Shown here: positions 1 through 10,124 of the stretch, piece by piece | Layout: every line of letters begins with the position of its first letter | Position numbering within the stretch: the stretch's first letter is position 1 | Assembly (NCBI RefSeq): GCF_037102585.1 | Contig: NW_027043821.1 | Coordinates: 310,001 to 374,000, forward strand | Length of the DNA: 64,000 bases | Reading direction: 5' to 3' | From: Saccharomycopsis crataegensis | Lineage: Eukaryota > Ascomycota > Saccharomycetes > Ascoideales > Saccharomycopsidaceae | Notes under the pieces: generated by a model | Told to the model about the DNA's origin: nothing | Seen by the model: the letters and a program-made list of their open reading frames with translations, nothing else | The model's database searches: none | Translations under genes and position numbers: made by a program

Positions 1-1
1 T

Positions 2-667
2 ATCGTGAGATCGGCCCCGCAAGATACTCTTGACAAAATTGGGATCGATTATATCGTCAAGCTATGGAGAGATTTAGAACTTGATGAAATTCCTGATGAG
101 GATGATTTTTTGAAAACACTTACAAGACTATTTAATGATTGTTTGCCCTATGTTAGTCGTGAGGATGACACTTTGAGAGACGGTTTCACGCATGCGAAGG
201 AAATGATTCAAGATATTCTCACCATCATTACCAAATATATTGGTGACACCCCTAATAAATCGAAGGATTTCCGGGCAGCTTATTATTTCTTTAAACCATT
301 GATGAAGCTTTTAAACCAAAGTGTGCCGGTTTCGCTTACCGTGAGCATATGGCAGTTTTTCTATAAAATCATCCGTGACAGAGCGAATGGTAAAATTGTG
401 GAGTTTTTTTTCGATAATGTGAAAGAACCGGTTGTTCCCTCGTGGGGATCGGTCGTTATGTTGAAACACCTTCGTGGCGAGTATTCGGTCGCTTCGGCAA
501 CCATATCGTTTTGTTGGAAAGTCGTCACTTACTATCCTGGTACCGTTTACGCAACGTATATCTTGAAAGACTTTGGGGTCAATGAACTGATGAGTCAATT
601 AAAGGAACGATTTAGGAATGACTTTGAAATTATGAACAGGTTAGAAGATATTGAAAGTGCAGGTTAG
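2..667 (+). CDS. C-terminal part of an unrecognised helical protein (5' truncated by window edge)
   Basis: The reading frame is already open at base 2 and ends at a TAG near 667, giving about 221 residues with no initiating ATG in view, so this is the 3' end of a longer gene. The visible part is a mostly alpha-helical, non-repetitive protein with a short acidic stretch near its start (ELDEIPDEDDF) and many aromatic residues (YYFFKPL, WQFFYKI). No catalytic motif, signal peptide, membrane span or zinc site is visible. Its look suggests a HEAT/ARM-like solenoid end, but I do not recognise the family and assign no function. One in-frame CTG lies near the C-terminus (NE-CTG-MSQ), which may not encode Leu in this organism. 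The open frame and amino-acid composition make it a real gene; identity is unknown. Confidence 0.75.
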   Translation: MVRSAPQDTLDKIGIDYIVKLWRDLELDEIPDEDDFLKTLTRLFNDCLPYVSREDDTLRDGFTHAKEMIQDILTIITKYIGDTPNKSKDFRAAYYFFKPLMKLLNQSVPVSLTVSIWQFFYKIIRDRANGKIVEFFFDNVKEPVVPSWGSVVMLKHLRGEYSVASATISFCWKVVTYYPGTVYATYILKDFGVNELMSQLKERFRNDFEIMNRLEDIESAG

Positions 668-1520
668 GAATAATACTCCTGTAATGGATTGCACGGACTG
701 TGATCTTGCACTATGGAGAATCGCCCCATTGATTATTTCATTTTTTTTTTTGTTTCAGTATTCTTTGAGCCCCTAAGTTTTCCAAAATGTAAATTTTATC
801 AATAATAAAGCTTTCTTTTCTTTTCTTTTTTTCTTTTTTTTTTTTTTTTTGCATAACTAAATGCTCGCAAACAATGTTAATTTTGTGATATCATATTAAT
901 TGCGCATTCTTGCAGAAGATTTAGTAATTTTGTGTAAAACGTATTGTTGGCACCACCACAAAAGTAATAATCCTAGTTTTGGTATTACTCGTTTGTGTGA
1001 AGATTCTTTTTTATCAGGATATCAAAGGGGTTTCCACTTATCATCAATGAAGAAGGAAGTTCTATTATTATTTATGGATCGTGTGATCCTGTTGTCTAAT
1101 CTAAATCTCTATAGAGAATTTACACTATCACTCGATTAGCTATGTTAGATATCATATCATCTTGTCATACGGCTATTTTCCAACGCCATCCTCCTTTCTA
1201 TGTAACAGATGCCCAGGCCAATGAATCCCCTCTGCTAGTGCTTCTGGTGGTGAAAGCATAATAATCAGGGTTTGCCTATTGGTAGTTGTCTGCACCAACA
1301 CATATCCTGTAAATTTTCTTTGCTGTGTTATTTTGCATGTCTAGCTGATTGCGATGAATATTGTGGTGAATAATGTTGTTGTAAGATAAGTTGTGGTGGA
1401 AACTTTGCTAAGATGCACAGCACAGACAGATCTCTAAGAACAAAACAAAAAAAGGAAAGTTGTAATACGGCGGGTGCCCTAACGGTAAAGTCATGCAGTG
1501 CAATCCTATGTTTAGGTAAT

Positions 1521-1850
1521 TCACAGAAATCTGCTTATACTATAACCTACCAAACAATGCCAACAAGAAAAGACAATCATTAAGCTTTTTTCGTTTTCGT
1601 TTTGGTTTTCGTTTTGGTTTTCTTTTGGAATAAAAGTTTTTCCGATGCATACGTTTAAAATTATTGCCTGATCATCGGAAGCTCTAGACCGTAGCCGCTG
1701 GACATCATCTCCATGTGCTATTGTCACACAATTTTCAGCGAAATTTGAGGAAACTCGTGTGACAACAGCATATCGAAGACCCGTCCCTCCAAATATTGTA
1801 CGGGTGTACTTACTGTCTATACTTCTTGATCTGTAAACTACAAGCTTCAT
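1521..1850 (-). CDS. Possible small hypothetical protein
   Basis: This is an ATG-started frame of 109 codons on the minus strand in an otherwise gene-poor gap. Its first 75 residues have a balanced, non-repetitive composition (MKLVVYRSRSID..., ...FGGTGLRYAVVTRVSS...), followed by an Asn/Glu/Gln repeat (KENQNENQNENEK) and a Cys/Trp-containing tail. The frame stays open for about 20 further codons upstream of the ATG, which would fit either a chance frame or the last exon of a spliced gene; I did not find clear GTATGT/TACTAAC signals for it. I do not recognise the product. It could equally be non-coding, so it is listed only as a candidate. Confidence 0.25.
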   Translation of the reverse strand: MKLVVYRSRSIDSKYTRTIFGGTGLRYAVVTRVSSNFAENCVTIAHGDDVQRLRSRASDDQAIILNVCIGKTFIPKENQNENQNENEKSLMIVFSCWHCLVGYSISRFL

Positions 1851-2323
1851 ACCATCATCTTGAGCATCGTGAAAGCCAGCAAGTGATTGATGCCAGCAAC
1901 ACCCTAATCATTGGATGGAACTAGCGGAGGACACTCGGCCACACCTCGGCGACAGGCAAAAATGATTTAAAAACATTTGGCTCCTTAGAAATGCATTTAT
2001 TAATCCGCAGATGGTGCATTGTTAATTGATGCTAGTAGTTCTTCAAAAAAAAAAAAAACATTTCAAAAAGAAAAAAAGAAACAAAAAAGAGACCCAGCAG
2101 CACTGCTACTACAAGAGATTCCTTCCAAAACAGGTCAGCATAATATATTGCGAGGGTTACAGGATTTGTGTGTGTGCTCCACAACATAACATAACATCCC
2201 TATGATATCATTTGCCCCACCCCTCACCCAACCATTTGTTCTTTTTCCCTTCTCTCCTCGGTCACCAAGGCACCAGCGTTTATGAAGACGTCATACATAC
2301 ATGCGTCTACATACAGATAGACA

Positions 2324-2346
2324 TCTCTCTCTCTCTCTCTCTCTCT
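2324..2346. repeat. TC/GA dinucleotide microsatellite
   Basis: About eleven perfect TC units in tandem, immediately followed by an imperfect continuation (TGTCTC). It lies in the gap upstream of ERB1 and is not inside any supported gene. Confidence 0.9.
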
Positions 2347-2791
2347 GTCTCGAGCACACAGAGATCTCACGTCCCACCGTTTTTGTTGATTGGTCGGTTA
2401 AACTGGTACGGTATTGCCTCTCGTGTTGTTATTACCACTTGCGTAGATATGTGATTAATATGTACCAAGTGCAGCTTCTCGCAATAGCAAGAAGTTTTTT
2501 GGTTTTTGTTATTAAAAAACAAACACTTCCGTTAGCCCAGACTTTCTCGAGAAACCTTTGTCTTGGCCCCTCTATTATTAATCTAGTCACTGCTGTCCCA
2601 ACAAAATAAGGACATTTTATCTGAGAGTGACCCCATCGCTCTCTACTTTCTTTTTGTTTTTTTCACAAGCTCTTGGAAAATGTACCACATTTTTGGTATA
2701 TTCCGTCCCGTTGGTTTCTTCAGATGTGTGGGTTTATATAACACATACCAATATGAAGGGTCTTTTGTCCAGGTGTCCAGGTGTGCTCAAC

Positions 2792-2843
2792 CTCATCGCT
2801 AAAAAATATTTTTTTTTTTTTTTTTTCTATGTGAAAAATTTTT
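2792..2843 (+). promoter_or_regulatory. PAC plus RRPE pair in the ERB1 promoter
   Basis: CTCATCGC, an exact reverse-complement PAC box (GCGATGAG), is at 2792-2799. TGAAAAATTTTT, an exact RRPE-type element, is at 2832-2843. They sit about 122 and 82 bases before the ERB1 start codon. In yeasts the combination is the standard signature of ribosome-biogenesis promoters (PAC bound by Dot6/Tod6, RRPE by Stb3, by knowledge of S. cerevisiae). Its presence in front of a 60S assembly factor is exactly what would be expected. Confidence 0.75.
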
Positions 2844-2913
2844 GTATCTGCAAAAAAATAATAAGGCACTTGAGTAAGGACATAACCATTCTTCTCATCT
2901 CATAATAACAAAA

Positions 2914-5283
2914 ATGGCAGAAGTCACTGATAGAAAGAGAAAAGTGGACCAGGAATCAGACAGTGATTCTGACGCCGAATTGGAAAAGCTCCTTGGAGAA
3001 GAAGAAGGGATTGAATATTCTTCTGGATCCGAAGGTGATGATGATGATGATGATGATGATGAACTAGAAAGCGATGCAGAATATATCAATGATGCTATTG
3101 CCAATATCCGTATTCGCTCATTGTCTAACTCCACCATTGGATCAGAAGGTAGACCAGAGTTAAAAGAAGGTGAAGTATTGACTGAATTTGCCGATGGCCA
3201 ACCAAGAATCATTAGACCAGAAATCGACCCTGTTTACGATAGTGATGACAGTGATAAGGAAGATGCCAATGCTATTGGTAACATTCCTTTGTCATTGTAC
3301 GATGAAATGCCTCATATCGGTTACGATATCAATGGTAAAAGAATTATGAGACCAGCAAAAGGCAGTGCTTTAGACCAACTATTAGAATCGATAGATTTAC
3401 CAGAAGGTTGGACCGGGTTGTTAGACAAAAACACCGGGTCATCATTAAACTTAACCAAGGAAGAATTGGAATTGATCAAAAAGATTCAGAAAAATGAAAA
3501 TACCGATGAAAATGTCAACCCATACGAACCAACCATCGAATGGTTCACCTCCGAAAAGGAAATCATGCCATTGACTGCGGTTCCTGAACCAAAAAGAAGA
3601 TTCGTTCCATCAAAACACGAAGCCAAAAGAATTATGAAGATTGTCAGAGCCATTAGAGAAGGCAGAATTATCCCCCCAGAGAAATTGAAACAACAGCAAC
3701 AAGATGAAGATGATACTCCAGATTTCGACTTATGGGAAGACGCTCCAGATTCACATGAAGACCATATAATGGTTCTTAGAGCCCCTAAGTTGCCTCCACC
3801 AACCAATGACGAGAGTTACAACCCTCCTGAAGAATACTTGCTCAACGACGACGAATTAAAAGAATGGGAAGGGACCGATCCTATTGACCGTACTAGAAAC
3901 TACGTTCCAAAGAATTATGGCTCCTTAAGAAAGATTCCTGGGTATAAAGAGTCGGTTAGAGAAAGATTTGATAGATCCTTAGACTTATACTTGGCCCCAA
4001 GAGTCCGTAAAAATAAGTTGAATATTGACCCAGATTCCTTGATTCCGGATTTACCATCTCCAAAAGATCTTAGACCGTTCCCAATTAGATGTTCGGTCAT
4101 TTATAAAGGTCATTCTGAAAAGATCAGAACCATTTCTGTCGATCCTTTGGGTCTTTGGTTGGCCACTGGTTCCGACGATGGCTCTGTGATCATCTGGGAA
4201 GTTTTAACTGGTAGACAGGTATGGAAGACTCAGTTGATTAACAAAAAGGATAACACCGAAGATCATATTGAAGCAATTGAATGGAACCCAGACCATGAAA
4301 CTGGTATTTTGGCAGTCACCGTTGGCGAAAACATTTATTTGATCGTTCCTCCAATTTTTGGATTTGACATTGAAAATAACGGGTACTTGAAAATTGAACA
4401 AGGGTACGGTTATGAAAAAGGTGGTAATAATAAAACTTCTGGCAACATTGAAGTTGCTGATGATGAAGATGATGATGATGATGATGAAGATGAAGACGAT
4501 GAAGACGATGAAGCTGAAGAAAAACCTACTAAGAAAAATGGTGGAGCATCGTCTGAAAAGAAGGCCATTGTTGCCAAATGGTTGAAACCTACCGCAAAAC
4601 AACAAGCCCAAGGAGTGTCACTTATAATCCAGTGTCGTAAAACTGTCAAGAAGCTTTCATGGCACCGTAAGGGTGACTACTTTGTCACCACTTCTCCAAA
4701 CTCCGGTAACGTTTCTGTGTTGATCCATCAATTATCCAAGCACGTTTCCCAATCACCATTCAAGAAATCCAAGGGGATCATGATGGATGCCAAATTTCAT
4801 CCATTCAAACCACAACTTTTCGTGGCGTCTCAAAGATTCATCAAGATTTACGACTTGTCGCAACAAGTCCTCGTTAAAAAACTTATGCCGGGGGCTAGAT
4901 GGCTTAATTCTTTTGATATCCATTCTAGAGGTGATAATGTTATTGTTTCATCCTTTGACAAGAAGGTTCTCTGGCATGATTTGGATTTGGCCAGTACCCC
5001 ATACAAGATTCTCAGATACCACGAAAAAGCGGTCAGATCTATCAAGTTCCACAAAGGTGGATTACCATTGTGGGCTTCCAGTAGTGATGATGGTACAATC
5101 CATGTTTTCCACGGGATGGTTTATGATGATTTGATGACTAATCCTTTGTTGGTGCCATTGAAGAAGCTTACTGGTCACAAGGTGGTGAGTAGTTTGGGTG
5201 TTTTGGATGTGGTGTGGCATCCAAAGGAAGCATGGTTGTTCAGTAGTGGTGCTGATGGGTGTGCAAGATTATGGACTACATAG
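2914..5283 (+). CDS. ERB1: Ribosome biogenesis protein Erb1 (BOP1 homologue)
   Basis: Erb1 works in the nucleolus with Nop7 and Ytm1 (PeBoW complex) in maturation of 27S pre-rRNA and assembly of the 60S subunit. The 789-residue product has the family layout: a Lys-rich start, an acidic patch (residues about 25-52, with a run of Asp), the BOP1NT domain (about 120-385, containing [10 protein letters not shown] around Trp210 and the basic [19 protein letters not shown] segment), then a WD40 propeller from about residue 394 to the end. The propeller is interrupted near residues 512-540 by a second Asp/Glu tract followed by Lys-rich sequence, a known position of an acidic loop in the family. The start ATG is the first in frame and is preceded by a PAC/RRPE promoter. 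No in-frame CTG codon was noticed in this gene. Identification is secure. Confidence 0.97.
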   Translation: MAEVTDRKRKVDQESDSDSDAELEKLLGEEEGIEYSSGSEGDDDDDDDDELESDAEYINDAIANIRIRSLSNSTIGSEGRPELKEGEVLTEFADGQPRIIRPEIDPVYDSDDSDKEDANAIGNIPLSLYDEMPHIGYDINGKRIMRPAKGSALDQLLESIDLPEGWTGLLDKNTGSSLNLTKEELELIKKIQKNENTDENVNPYEPTIEWFTSEKEIMPLTAVPEPKRRFVPSKHEAKRIMKIVRAIREGRIIPPEKLKQQQQDEDDTPDFDLWEDAPDSHEDHIMVLRAPKLPPPTNDESYNPPEEYLLNDDELKEWEGTDPIDRTRNYVPKNYGSLRKIPGYKESVRERFDRSLDLYLAPRVRKNKLNIDPDSLIPDLPSPKDLRPFPIRCSVIYKGHSEKIRTISVDPLGLWLATGSDDGSVIIWEVLTGRQVWKTQLINKKDNTEDHIEAIEWNPDHETGILAVTVGENIYLIVPPIFGFDIENNGYLKIEQGYGYEKGGNNKTSGNIEVADDEDDDDDDEDEDDEDDEAEEKPTKKNGGASSEKKAIVAKWLKPTAKQQAQGVSLIIQCRKTVKKLSWHRKGDYFVTTSPNSGNVSVLIHQLSKHVSQSPFKKSKGIMMDAKFHPFKPQLFVASQRFIKIYDLSQQVLVKKLMPGARWLNSFDIHSRGDNVIVSSFDKKVLWHDLDLASTPYKILRYHEKAVRSIKFHKGGLPLWASSSDDGTIHVFHGMVYDDLMTNPLLVPLKKLTGHKVVSSLGVLDVVWHPKEAWLFSSGADGCARLWTT

Positions 5284-5877
5284 TGTTTTTGGAAGTGGGT
5301 ATTTCTAATTGTGGTTATCATAATATTTTCTTTAAAATCAGTTTTGTACTTTTAATACTAATGATAAAATAAACATCGTAATTATCAAGAAAGTTGAGAT
5401 TTATATATAAATATAGAAAGGATATTTATTGGCCCCCGAATGGTTATTATCATAAAATGGGGATATCTTCATTTATCATGCATTATTTTTATTACTAATA
5501 ATAGTTGATGTAAAGTGAAGTAAGACATCCGTGATTGATTGACTAACTCAAATATTGACTGTGCATAGTCCCCTTGCCTCCAAAAATGACCAAATATTAT
5601 GGTGATTCCTAGTTAACCATCAACTGTGTTACTCTCCTCAGGCAAATATTTGCTTGCAATTACGTAACTATGATGGCAACTACACACAATCACAATTCCC
5701 GAGATATCTTCCGTGAGTCTACCGATAAGCACGCGCACAACCTCAGCAAATAAAATTTAGCAGAAAAAAAAAAAAAAAGCAAATAAAAAAAAAAAAAAAA
5801 ATTGAGGGGGAGGAGAGAAACACACAATCTTCTTCTTTAATAGTAATTAATAGGATATTTTGTCAATTGTCATCACA
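5284..5877. other. Intergenic region, ERB1 3' end and SOD2 promoter
   Basis: This stretch has AT-rich sequence after the ERB1 stop, then two long A runs at about 5763-5778 and 5786-5801 shortly before the SOD2 start. Such poly(dA:dT) tracts typically keep yeast promoters free of nucleosomes. No gene, RNA or repeat was seen. Confidence 0.6.
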
Positions 5878-6573
5878 ATGTCTTCTATTTTGACTTCCAC
5901 TTTACGTACTGCCGTCAAGCCACAAAACAGATTGAGAAACGCCGTTGGTGTTATTTCTTCTGTTAGAACTAAGGTCACCTTACCAGATTTGGACTGGGAT
6001 TACGGTGCTTTGGAACCTCACATTTCCGGTAAGATCAACGAATTGCACCACAAGAAGCACCACCAAACTTATGTCAATGGGTTCAATGACGCTAGTGAAA
6101 AGTTGTTGGTCGCCGAATCTAACAACGATGCCAAGGCCGCCGTTACTTTACAACAAAACTTGAAATTCCACGGTGGTGGGTTTGTCAACCACAACTTGTT
6201 CTGGAAGAACTTGTCTCCAGTGTCTGTCCACGGTGGTGCTCCTCCAACTGGTCAATTGGCCACCCAAATCGAATCTCAATTCGGTTCTTTGGATGGTTTG
6301 GTTAAGTTGACCAACTCCAAGTTGGCTGGGATCCAAGGTTCCGGTTGGGCCTTTATTGTTTTCAACAAGGAAAACAACGCCATCGAAGTTGTCCAACGTT
6401 ACAACCAAGATACCGTTACTGGTCCATTGATTCCTTTGGTGGCCATCGATGCTTGGGAACACGCTTACTACTTGCAATACCAAAACGTCAAGGCCGACTA
6501 CTTCAAGGCCATCTGGAACGTCATCAACTGGAAGGAAGCGGAATCCCGTTATGCTTCTGCCATTGGTGCTTGA
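5878..6573 (+). CDS. SOD2: Mitochondrial manganese superoxide dismutase
   Basis: Sod2 converts superoxide to hydrogen peroxide and oxygen in the mitochondrial matrix. I start it at the ATG at 5878 (231 residues); upstream in-frame codons contain no ATG. The first 30 or so residues are rich in Ser, Thr, Arg and Lys without acidic residues, as in a matrix-targeting sequence, and the mature protein begins near the KVTLPDLDWDYGALEPHI segment. The four metal ligands can be placed by the family pattern: His57 in LHHKKHH, His105 in FVNHNLFW, Asp191 and His195 in DAWEHAYYLQY. The Gly-rich GGGFVNH and GSGWAF motifs point to the Mn-type, tetrameric mitochondrial enzyme. Codons are strongly biased (TTG, GGT, AAG, CCA), indicating high expression. 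A cytosolic MnSOD is the alternative, but the N-terminal presequence argues for SOD2. Confidence 0.97.
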   Translation: MSSILTSTLRTAVKPQNRLRNAVGVISSVRTKVTLPDLDWDYGALEPHISGKINELHHKKHHQTYVNGFNDASEKLLVAESNNDAKAAVTLQQNLKFHGGGFVNHNLFWKNLSPVSVHGGAPPTGQLATQIESQFGSLDGLVKLTNSKLAGIQGSGWAFIVFNKENNAIEVVQRYNQDTVTGPLIPLVAIDAWEHAYYLQYQNVKADYFKAIWNVINWKEAESRYASAIGA

Positions 6574-6925
6574 ACATTATTCACGTAATCACATTTGGGT
6601 TATGCAATAAAATACTATGGTTTTTTAATATTTGATAGATAAAATGTAAGGTAACTTTTTTTATTATTATTATTTTTTTTTTCTGTTTTGTTTTGTTTTG
6701 TTTTGTTTTATTTTTTGAAGCAACATTAAATAATTTCTGGCAATTACTAATCAACAAACGGGGACTGGTGTGTCAAAAATGCCCAGACGTAGAATTGAAA
6801 TATGAATAATATAAAGCGGAAAAGTCGGCGAGAGAATTGAATAAAATGTATATATATAAAACTAAAAAAAATCTAGTAAACAATATCTAAGGGAAATAAA
6901 CAAAACAATAAAAGAACATCAACAA
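6574..6925. other. Convergent intergenic region SOD2 / aspartyl protease
   Basis: This is the shared 3' region of two converging genes. It contains a T-rich tract at about 6657-6716, including repeats of TTTTG, and AT-rich sequence with TATATA near 6849. These fit 3'-end formation signals. No gene seen. Confidence 0.5.
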
Positions 6926-8269
6926 TCAAACAAGAACGACAGAACTTTCACTGGTGTACTTAACTTGTCCTAAAGAAATAGTATTGTCATCTAAGTTGAT
7001 GAAAGTGTAAGCAGATCTCAAGAAGACGTCTCCCAAAATGACATAATCACCACTACTTTCGACCATCCCAATAGAACATTGTTGAACCCCGTTCTTCATG
7101 TAGTAAGAACCATTGGTCAACGAGATATTATACAACATGTCCAGGAATGGCACCTTGATGGTGGTGTCAGCAAACTGGAAACTTAACGGGGTACCCACGG
7201 TATCGCATGGAGCGGTATAACTGCCAGCATTAGAGTCATAGGTTCCATATTTTTCAGTATAGTTGCTGTATAAGTCGGATGGGGCATACACTAAGGTGGT
7301 ACCGGTATCGATCAATGCATCATAAGATTTGGTGGTCAACTCGGTGTTTTCGGCCATGATACCATCCAATTTCACGAAAAGCGCTTTATAAGTGGAACTT
7401 TCACTACCGTCGGAGTTTTTCTTCAAGATTGGTAATTTTTGCAAATCTCCTTCATATTTTGCTTCATCGTAGGCCCCAAAGATGATTTGTCCAGAAGTGG
7501 CGTCTTCGGAGTTCAAGTATAACGAATAAGAATTGGACGAGGTGATATTGTTCTTCTTCAACAATGCTGGCAAGTTCAAGTACTCTTTGCTGGTGACTTC
7601 TTCACTAAGATATCCCATCCCACAAACCCCTTGGCCAGCAGAATTGGAGGTGGCTACTTCAAAAGTGGCAAGATCGATGGTGATATCATCGGAAATTTGA
7701 AGGGCATCGACCACCAAATATCCATTGGCTCCTGAGCTATCACCATAAGTAATACTAAAGGTATCGTCTTGGAATTCAATGGCGGTGGAAGACCCATTGA
7801 CAGAGTAAGTTCCGTGTTCTTGTATAGCAGAGTTGGTGGTTCCTCCAGTTGCTGATCCAGTGGCAGGAATCCAAAGATCGGAAGATCCAGTATCGATTTG
7901 TAAGCTGACTTTTTGACATGGGGTACCAAAACAGAATTCGGCAGAATATAATGAGTAGTCATTTTCGATCACTAATTGAACGTCCAAGTTGAGATTATCT
8001 TTGGACACGGTGGTGCCATTAATCCCAGCAATCGCCTTGGAAACCCCTTTAACCTGTAATTCTGTGGTGGTGGTGTTGCTGCTGCTTGGGAGGGTGTTCT
8101 TGATGGTACTGGTGGTATTAACTGACATGTTAACAGTGACCGGGCCACCAACAGCTGCTCTCTTATTCAATTTTTTGTGACCACCGGTGGCCTTGAGTGG
8201 CATAGCACCGGTGATTCTTTCGACCAAAGCGAGAAACAAGAAAAATATGATCTTGTTAGAGAACTTCAT
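6926..8269 (-). CDS. Secreted aspartyl protease (candidapepsin/SAP-like)
   Basis: This is a pepsin-family (A1) endopeptidase made as a secreted zymogen. The 447-residue product begins with a classical signal peptide (MKFSNKIIFFLFLALVERITGA). A propeptide follows, with a Lys-Arg site (NKR/AAV) suited to Kex2-type processing and a Ser/Thr/Asn-rich segment with several N-glycosylation sequons. Both catalytic motifs are intact: Asp126 in IDTGSSDLWIP and Asp321 in IDTGTTLVYAP. The flap region has ITYGDSSGANG. The C-terminus (ISLGQVKYTSESSVVLV) resembles the end of secreted Candida Sap proteins and shows no strong GPI-anchor hydrophobic tail, so I favour a free extracellular enzyme over a wall-anchored yapsin. 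It converges on SOD2; regulation is not evident from sequence. Confidence 0.92.
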   Translation of the reverse strand: MKFSNKIIFFLFLALVERITGAMPLKATGGHKKLNKRAAVGGPVTVNMSVNTTSTIKNTLPSSSNTTTTELQVKGVSKAIAGINGTTVSKDNLNLDVQLVIENDYSLYSAEFCFGTPCQKVSLQIDTGSSDLWIPATGSATGGTTNSAIQEHGTYSVNGSSTAIEFQDDTFSITYGDSSGANGYLVVDALQISDDITIDLATFEVATSNSAGQGVCGMGYLSEEVTSKEYLNLPALLKKNNITSSNSYSLYLNSEDATSGQIIFGAYDEAKYEGDLQKLPILKKNSDGSESSTYKALFVKLDGIMAENTELTTKSYDALIDTGTTLVYAPSDLYSNYTEKYGTYDSNAGSYTAPCDTVGTPLSFQFADTTIKVPFLDMLYNISLTNGSYYMKNGVQQCSIGMVESSGDYVILGDVFLRSAYTFINLDDNTISLGQVKYTSESSVVLV

Positions 8270-8676
8270 GGTGTGTTTCTATATTCTGCAGGGTGTGAAT
8301 CGTTGTCGACAAAATTGAAGACTAATTATTATTATGAATATTAGATTTTCACATACTATCACCCAAGTTATATACTGATGTATATATATATGAAATGTTC
8401 GCTCAGCATACTATACTGCCATTTTTCAGAAACCCACTGGGTCGCAGTGCTTATCTTGGTTTTACCATCGGAGGCAGATGTTTCAATGCTATATCCATGA
8501 TGCAGTACGCAGAACGCGCAGGTTTACCGCTTGCTGTTTTCTTGAAAGTTTACTGTATTGGCTGTGTAATTGAATTAAACATCTATATATAACAATACCC
8601 TAGAGATTCTGACACAGAACTTTAAAATAATAAAAAGCAATATATGGCTATAATTAAAACAAGAAAAAAAATTGCA
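8270..8676. other. Intergenic region: protease promoter and TMT1-like 3' end
   Basis: This stretch lies upstream of the protease and downstream of the methyltransferase. A TATATATATA stretch occurs at about 8380-8392. A 65-codon plus-strand frame beginning at ATG 8395 reads like mixed sequence but has no recognisable features, and I do not call it a gene. Confidence 0.5.
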
Positions 8677-9636
8677 TCAACGCTTTTTTGCAAGAAAATA
8701 AATGGTCGACCAAATCACCTTCATTTTGTCCACTGGGTTAATCCCTAGTCTTTGGGTCATTTCCGCAGAAAATTCATTAGGAATATAATTCTTGATATCT
8801 TTAGCACTATTTATCCCTGGTGAGGCCTTCTTGGTCTCCTCGACGTACTTATGGTACGCACTCCAACTTTCTTGATAATTCTTATAATCTTGGAGAGTCC
8901 AACTTCTTTCGATCTTTAATTTCTCATCCGGAACATCTCCTTGCACCACCGGACGATATTTATGAGTCTCAATATCTTTGAATAAGTCCGTTGGGATTTT
9001 CACGTCTTTACAAAATGTCCTCAAATGGTTTCTTCCCGGCTGTTCCCAGTACGGGCCAAAATATTCCTCCCCATAAGTGTACTTGTCATAGATCTCCATG
9101 TACACCTTCTTATCCACATCCACCACGGTCCCATCCGGTTTTGTCACTGAGATCACCACAGGATCAACGTAGAACCAGTATGCCAATGTCCCATGAGGCT
9201 TTAATATCTTATGAGCAACCTCGAAAAACTCTTGATGCTTGAACCAATGGAAACATTCGGCTCCCGTTAACAAATCAACAGATTCTAAAGGGAATACATC
9301 ATCAAGCTTCTCCGCGGCCGCTTGCTTGAAACACAATTCTCCCTTGGTGATCGTAGAATGGTCTTTGGAATTCTGGGTGTCCTGACACTTTTGGATCATC
9401 ACTGCAGATGGATCAACCCCATACACATTGTCTGCGTACTGAATTTCTTCATATAATGGGAAAGTCACTTGTCCTGTACCACAGCCAATATCAACAGACA
9501 CAGTAACTCCCAAGGAAGTTTCTGGGGAACTCTTCTTATGCCAATCAACCACGTATTGAATGAATGACAATGGGTATGTGGGTCTAGCAAGGTCGTATTG
9601 ATTAGTAGAAAAAGATTCGGTAGAGTATTCAGTCAT
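8677..9636 (-). CDS. TMT1: Trans-aconitate methyltransferase-like SAM enzyme (Tmt1/Crg1 family)
   Basis: This is a 319-residue cytosolic S-adenosylmethionine-dependent methyltransferase. The SAM-binding motif I is VDIGCGTGQVTF (Gly-rich loop at about residues 51-55). The post-motif acidic segment NVYGVDPSAVMI follows, and TGAECFHWF corresponds to the TAVECAHWF segment of yeast Tmt1. The C-terminal half keeps the diagnostic family signature YFGPYWEQPGRNHLR and the WSAYHKY motif. S. cerevisiae Tmt1 methylates trans-aconitate and 3-isopropylmalate, and its relative Crg1 methylates cantharidin. The sequence does not distinguish these substrates, so the symbol is a family-level assignment. The ATG at 9636 is the first in frame and the length fits the family (about 290-320). 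Confidence 0.85.
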   Translation of the reverse strand: MTEYSTESFSTNQYDLARPTYPLSFIQYVVDWHKKSSPETSLGVTVSVDIGCGTGQVTFPLYEEIQYADNVYGVDPSAVMIQKCQDTQNSKDHSTITKGELCFKQAAAEKLDDVFPLESVDLLTGAECFHWFKHQEFFEVAHKILKPHGTLAYWFYVDPVVISVTKPDGTVVDVDKKVYMEIYDKYTYGEEYFGPYWEQPGRNHLRTFCKDVKIPTDLFKDIETHKYRPVVQGDVPDEKLKIERSWTLQDYKNYQESWSAYHKYVEETKKASPGINSAKDIKNYIPNEFSAEMTQRLGINPVDKMKVIWSTIYFLAKKR

Positions 9637-10124
9637 GACGAGATAAGCAAAATATAGGATATATGGTACACTCGGAAAATATTGGACTATCTAAATAATT
9701 TCAACCGAAGTTAAATAGTGGCAATTGCACGTATTTATATTCAGAAGCCTTATGTTGGCTCCCTGTTATCGTTTACTTTACATTTGGCTCCGACCCATGC
9801 CAATGGTACAAAAACATAGTGGACTCCGGTGGCAGGAGCCGCTATCGCATAAGTATGATCTTTTGTAAATACTGATGTTTTGTAAACACTGGGTTAGTAA
9901 TATTTTCTGTTATATTACCTTACTTGGATAATTACCACGGTTTATAACGTAATCAATTTATGGATATTCGTATTGTCTATATATGGAAACTGAATGATGG
10001 AAGAAATTTTTACATAAGAGAATGGTTCCAAAAGAACGAGAATAGCAACACACAGGAAATACTTTCTTAGGATTGATGATAATCCTCGCTCCAATTAAAA
10101 GACAGCCCATCAATGAGCTCTATA
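9637..10124. other. Intergenic region between TMT1-like gene and the 329-aa gene
   Basis: This holds the promoter of the methyltransferase and the 3' end of the next minus-strand gene. A TACTAAC heptamer lies on the minus strand at 9893-9899, but without a well-spaced strong 5' splice site. No gene was seen. Confidence 0.5.

Larger units (their letters stand above)
668..2790. other. Long intergenic region without a convincing gene
   Basis: This 2.1 kb stretch separates the partial gene at the left edge from the ERB1 promoter. It holds T-rich runs just after the upstream stop (about 821-850), an A-rich run near 2045-2060, and a TC dinucleotide repeat at 2324-2346. Several short frames exist, but most start at non-ATG codons and have low-complexity products. 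The only one that reads like protein is the minus-strand frame at 1521-1850, listed separately. I saw no tRNA boxes and no transposon ends. Confidence 0.6.

Noticed and set aside
2212-2609. Two overlapping plus-strand frames of 80 and 102 codons
   Set aside because: The first lacks an ATG start; both run through the TC microsatellite and give Ser/Leu repeats. They are probably non-coding promoter DNA.
8395-8592. 65-codon ATG frame in the promoter of the secreted aspartyl protease
   Set aside because: It has no motif, and lies in a promoter between two well-defined genes. Possible, but unsupported.
9800-9960. TACTAAC heptamer on the minus strand (9893-9899), suggesting a 5' UTR intron for the TMT1-like gene
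   Set aside because: The only nearby 5' splice candidate (GTAAGG) is about 28 bases upstream of it, too close and non-consensus. No coding sequence lies on either side.
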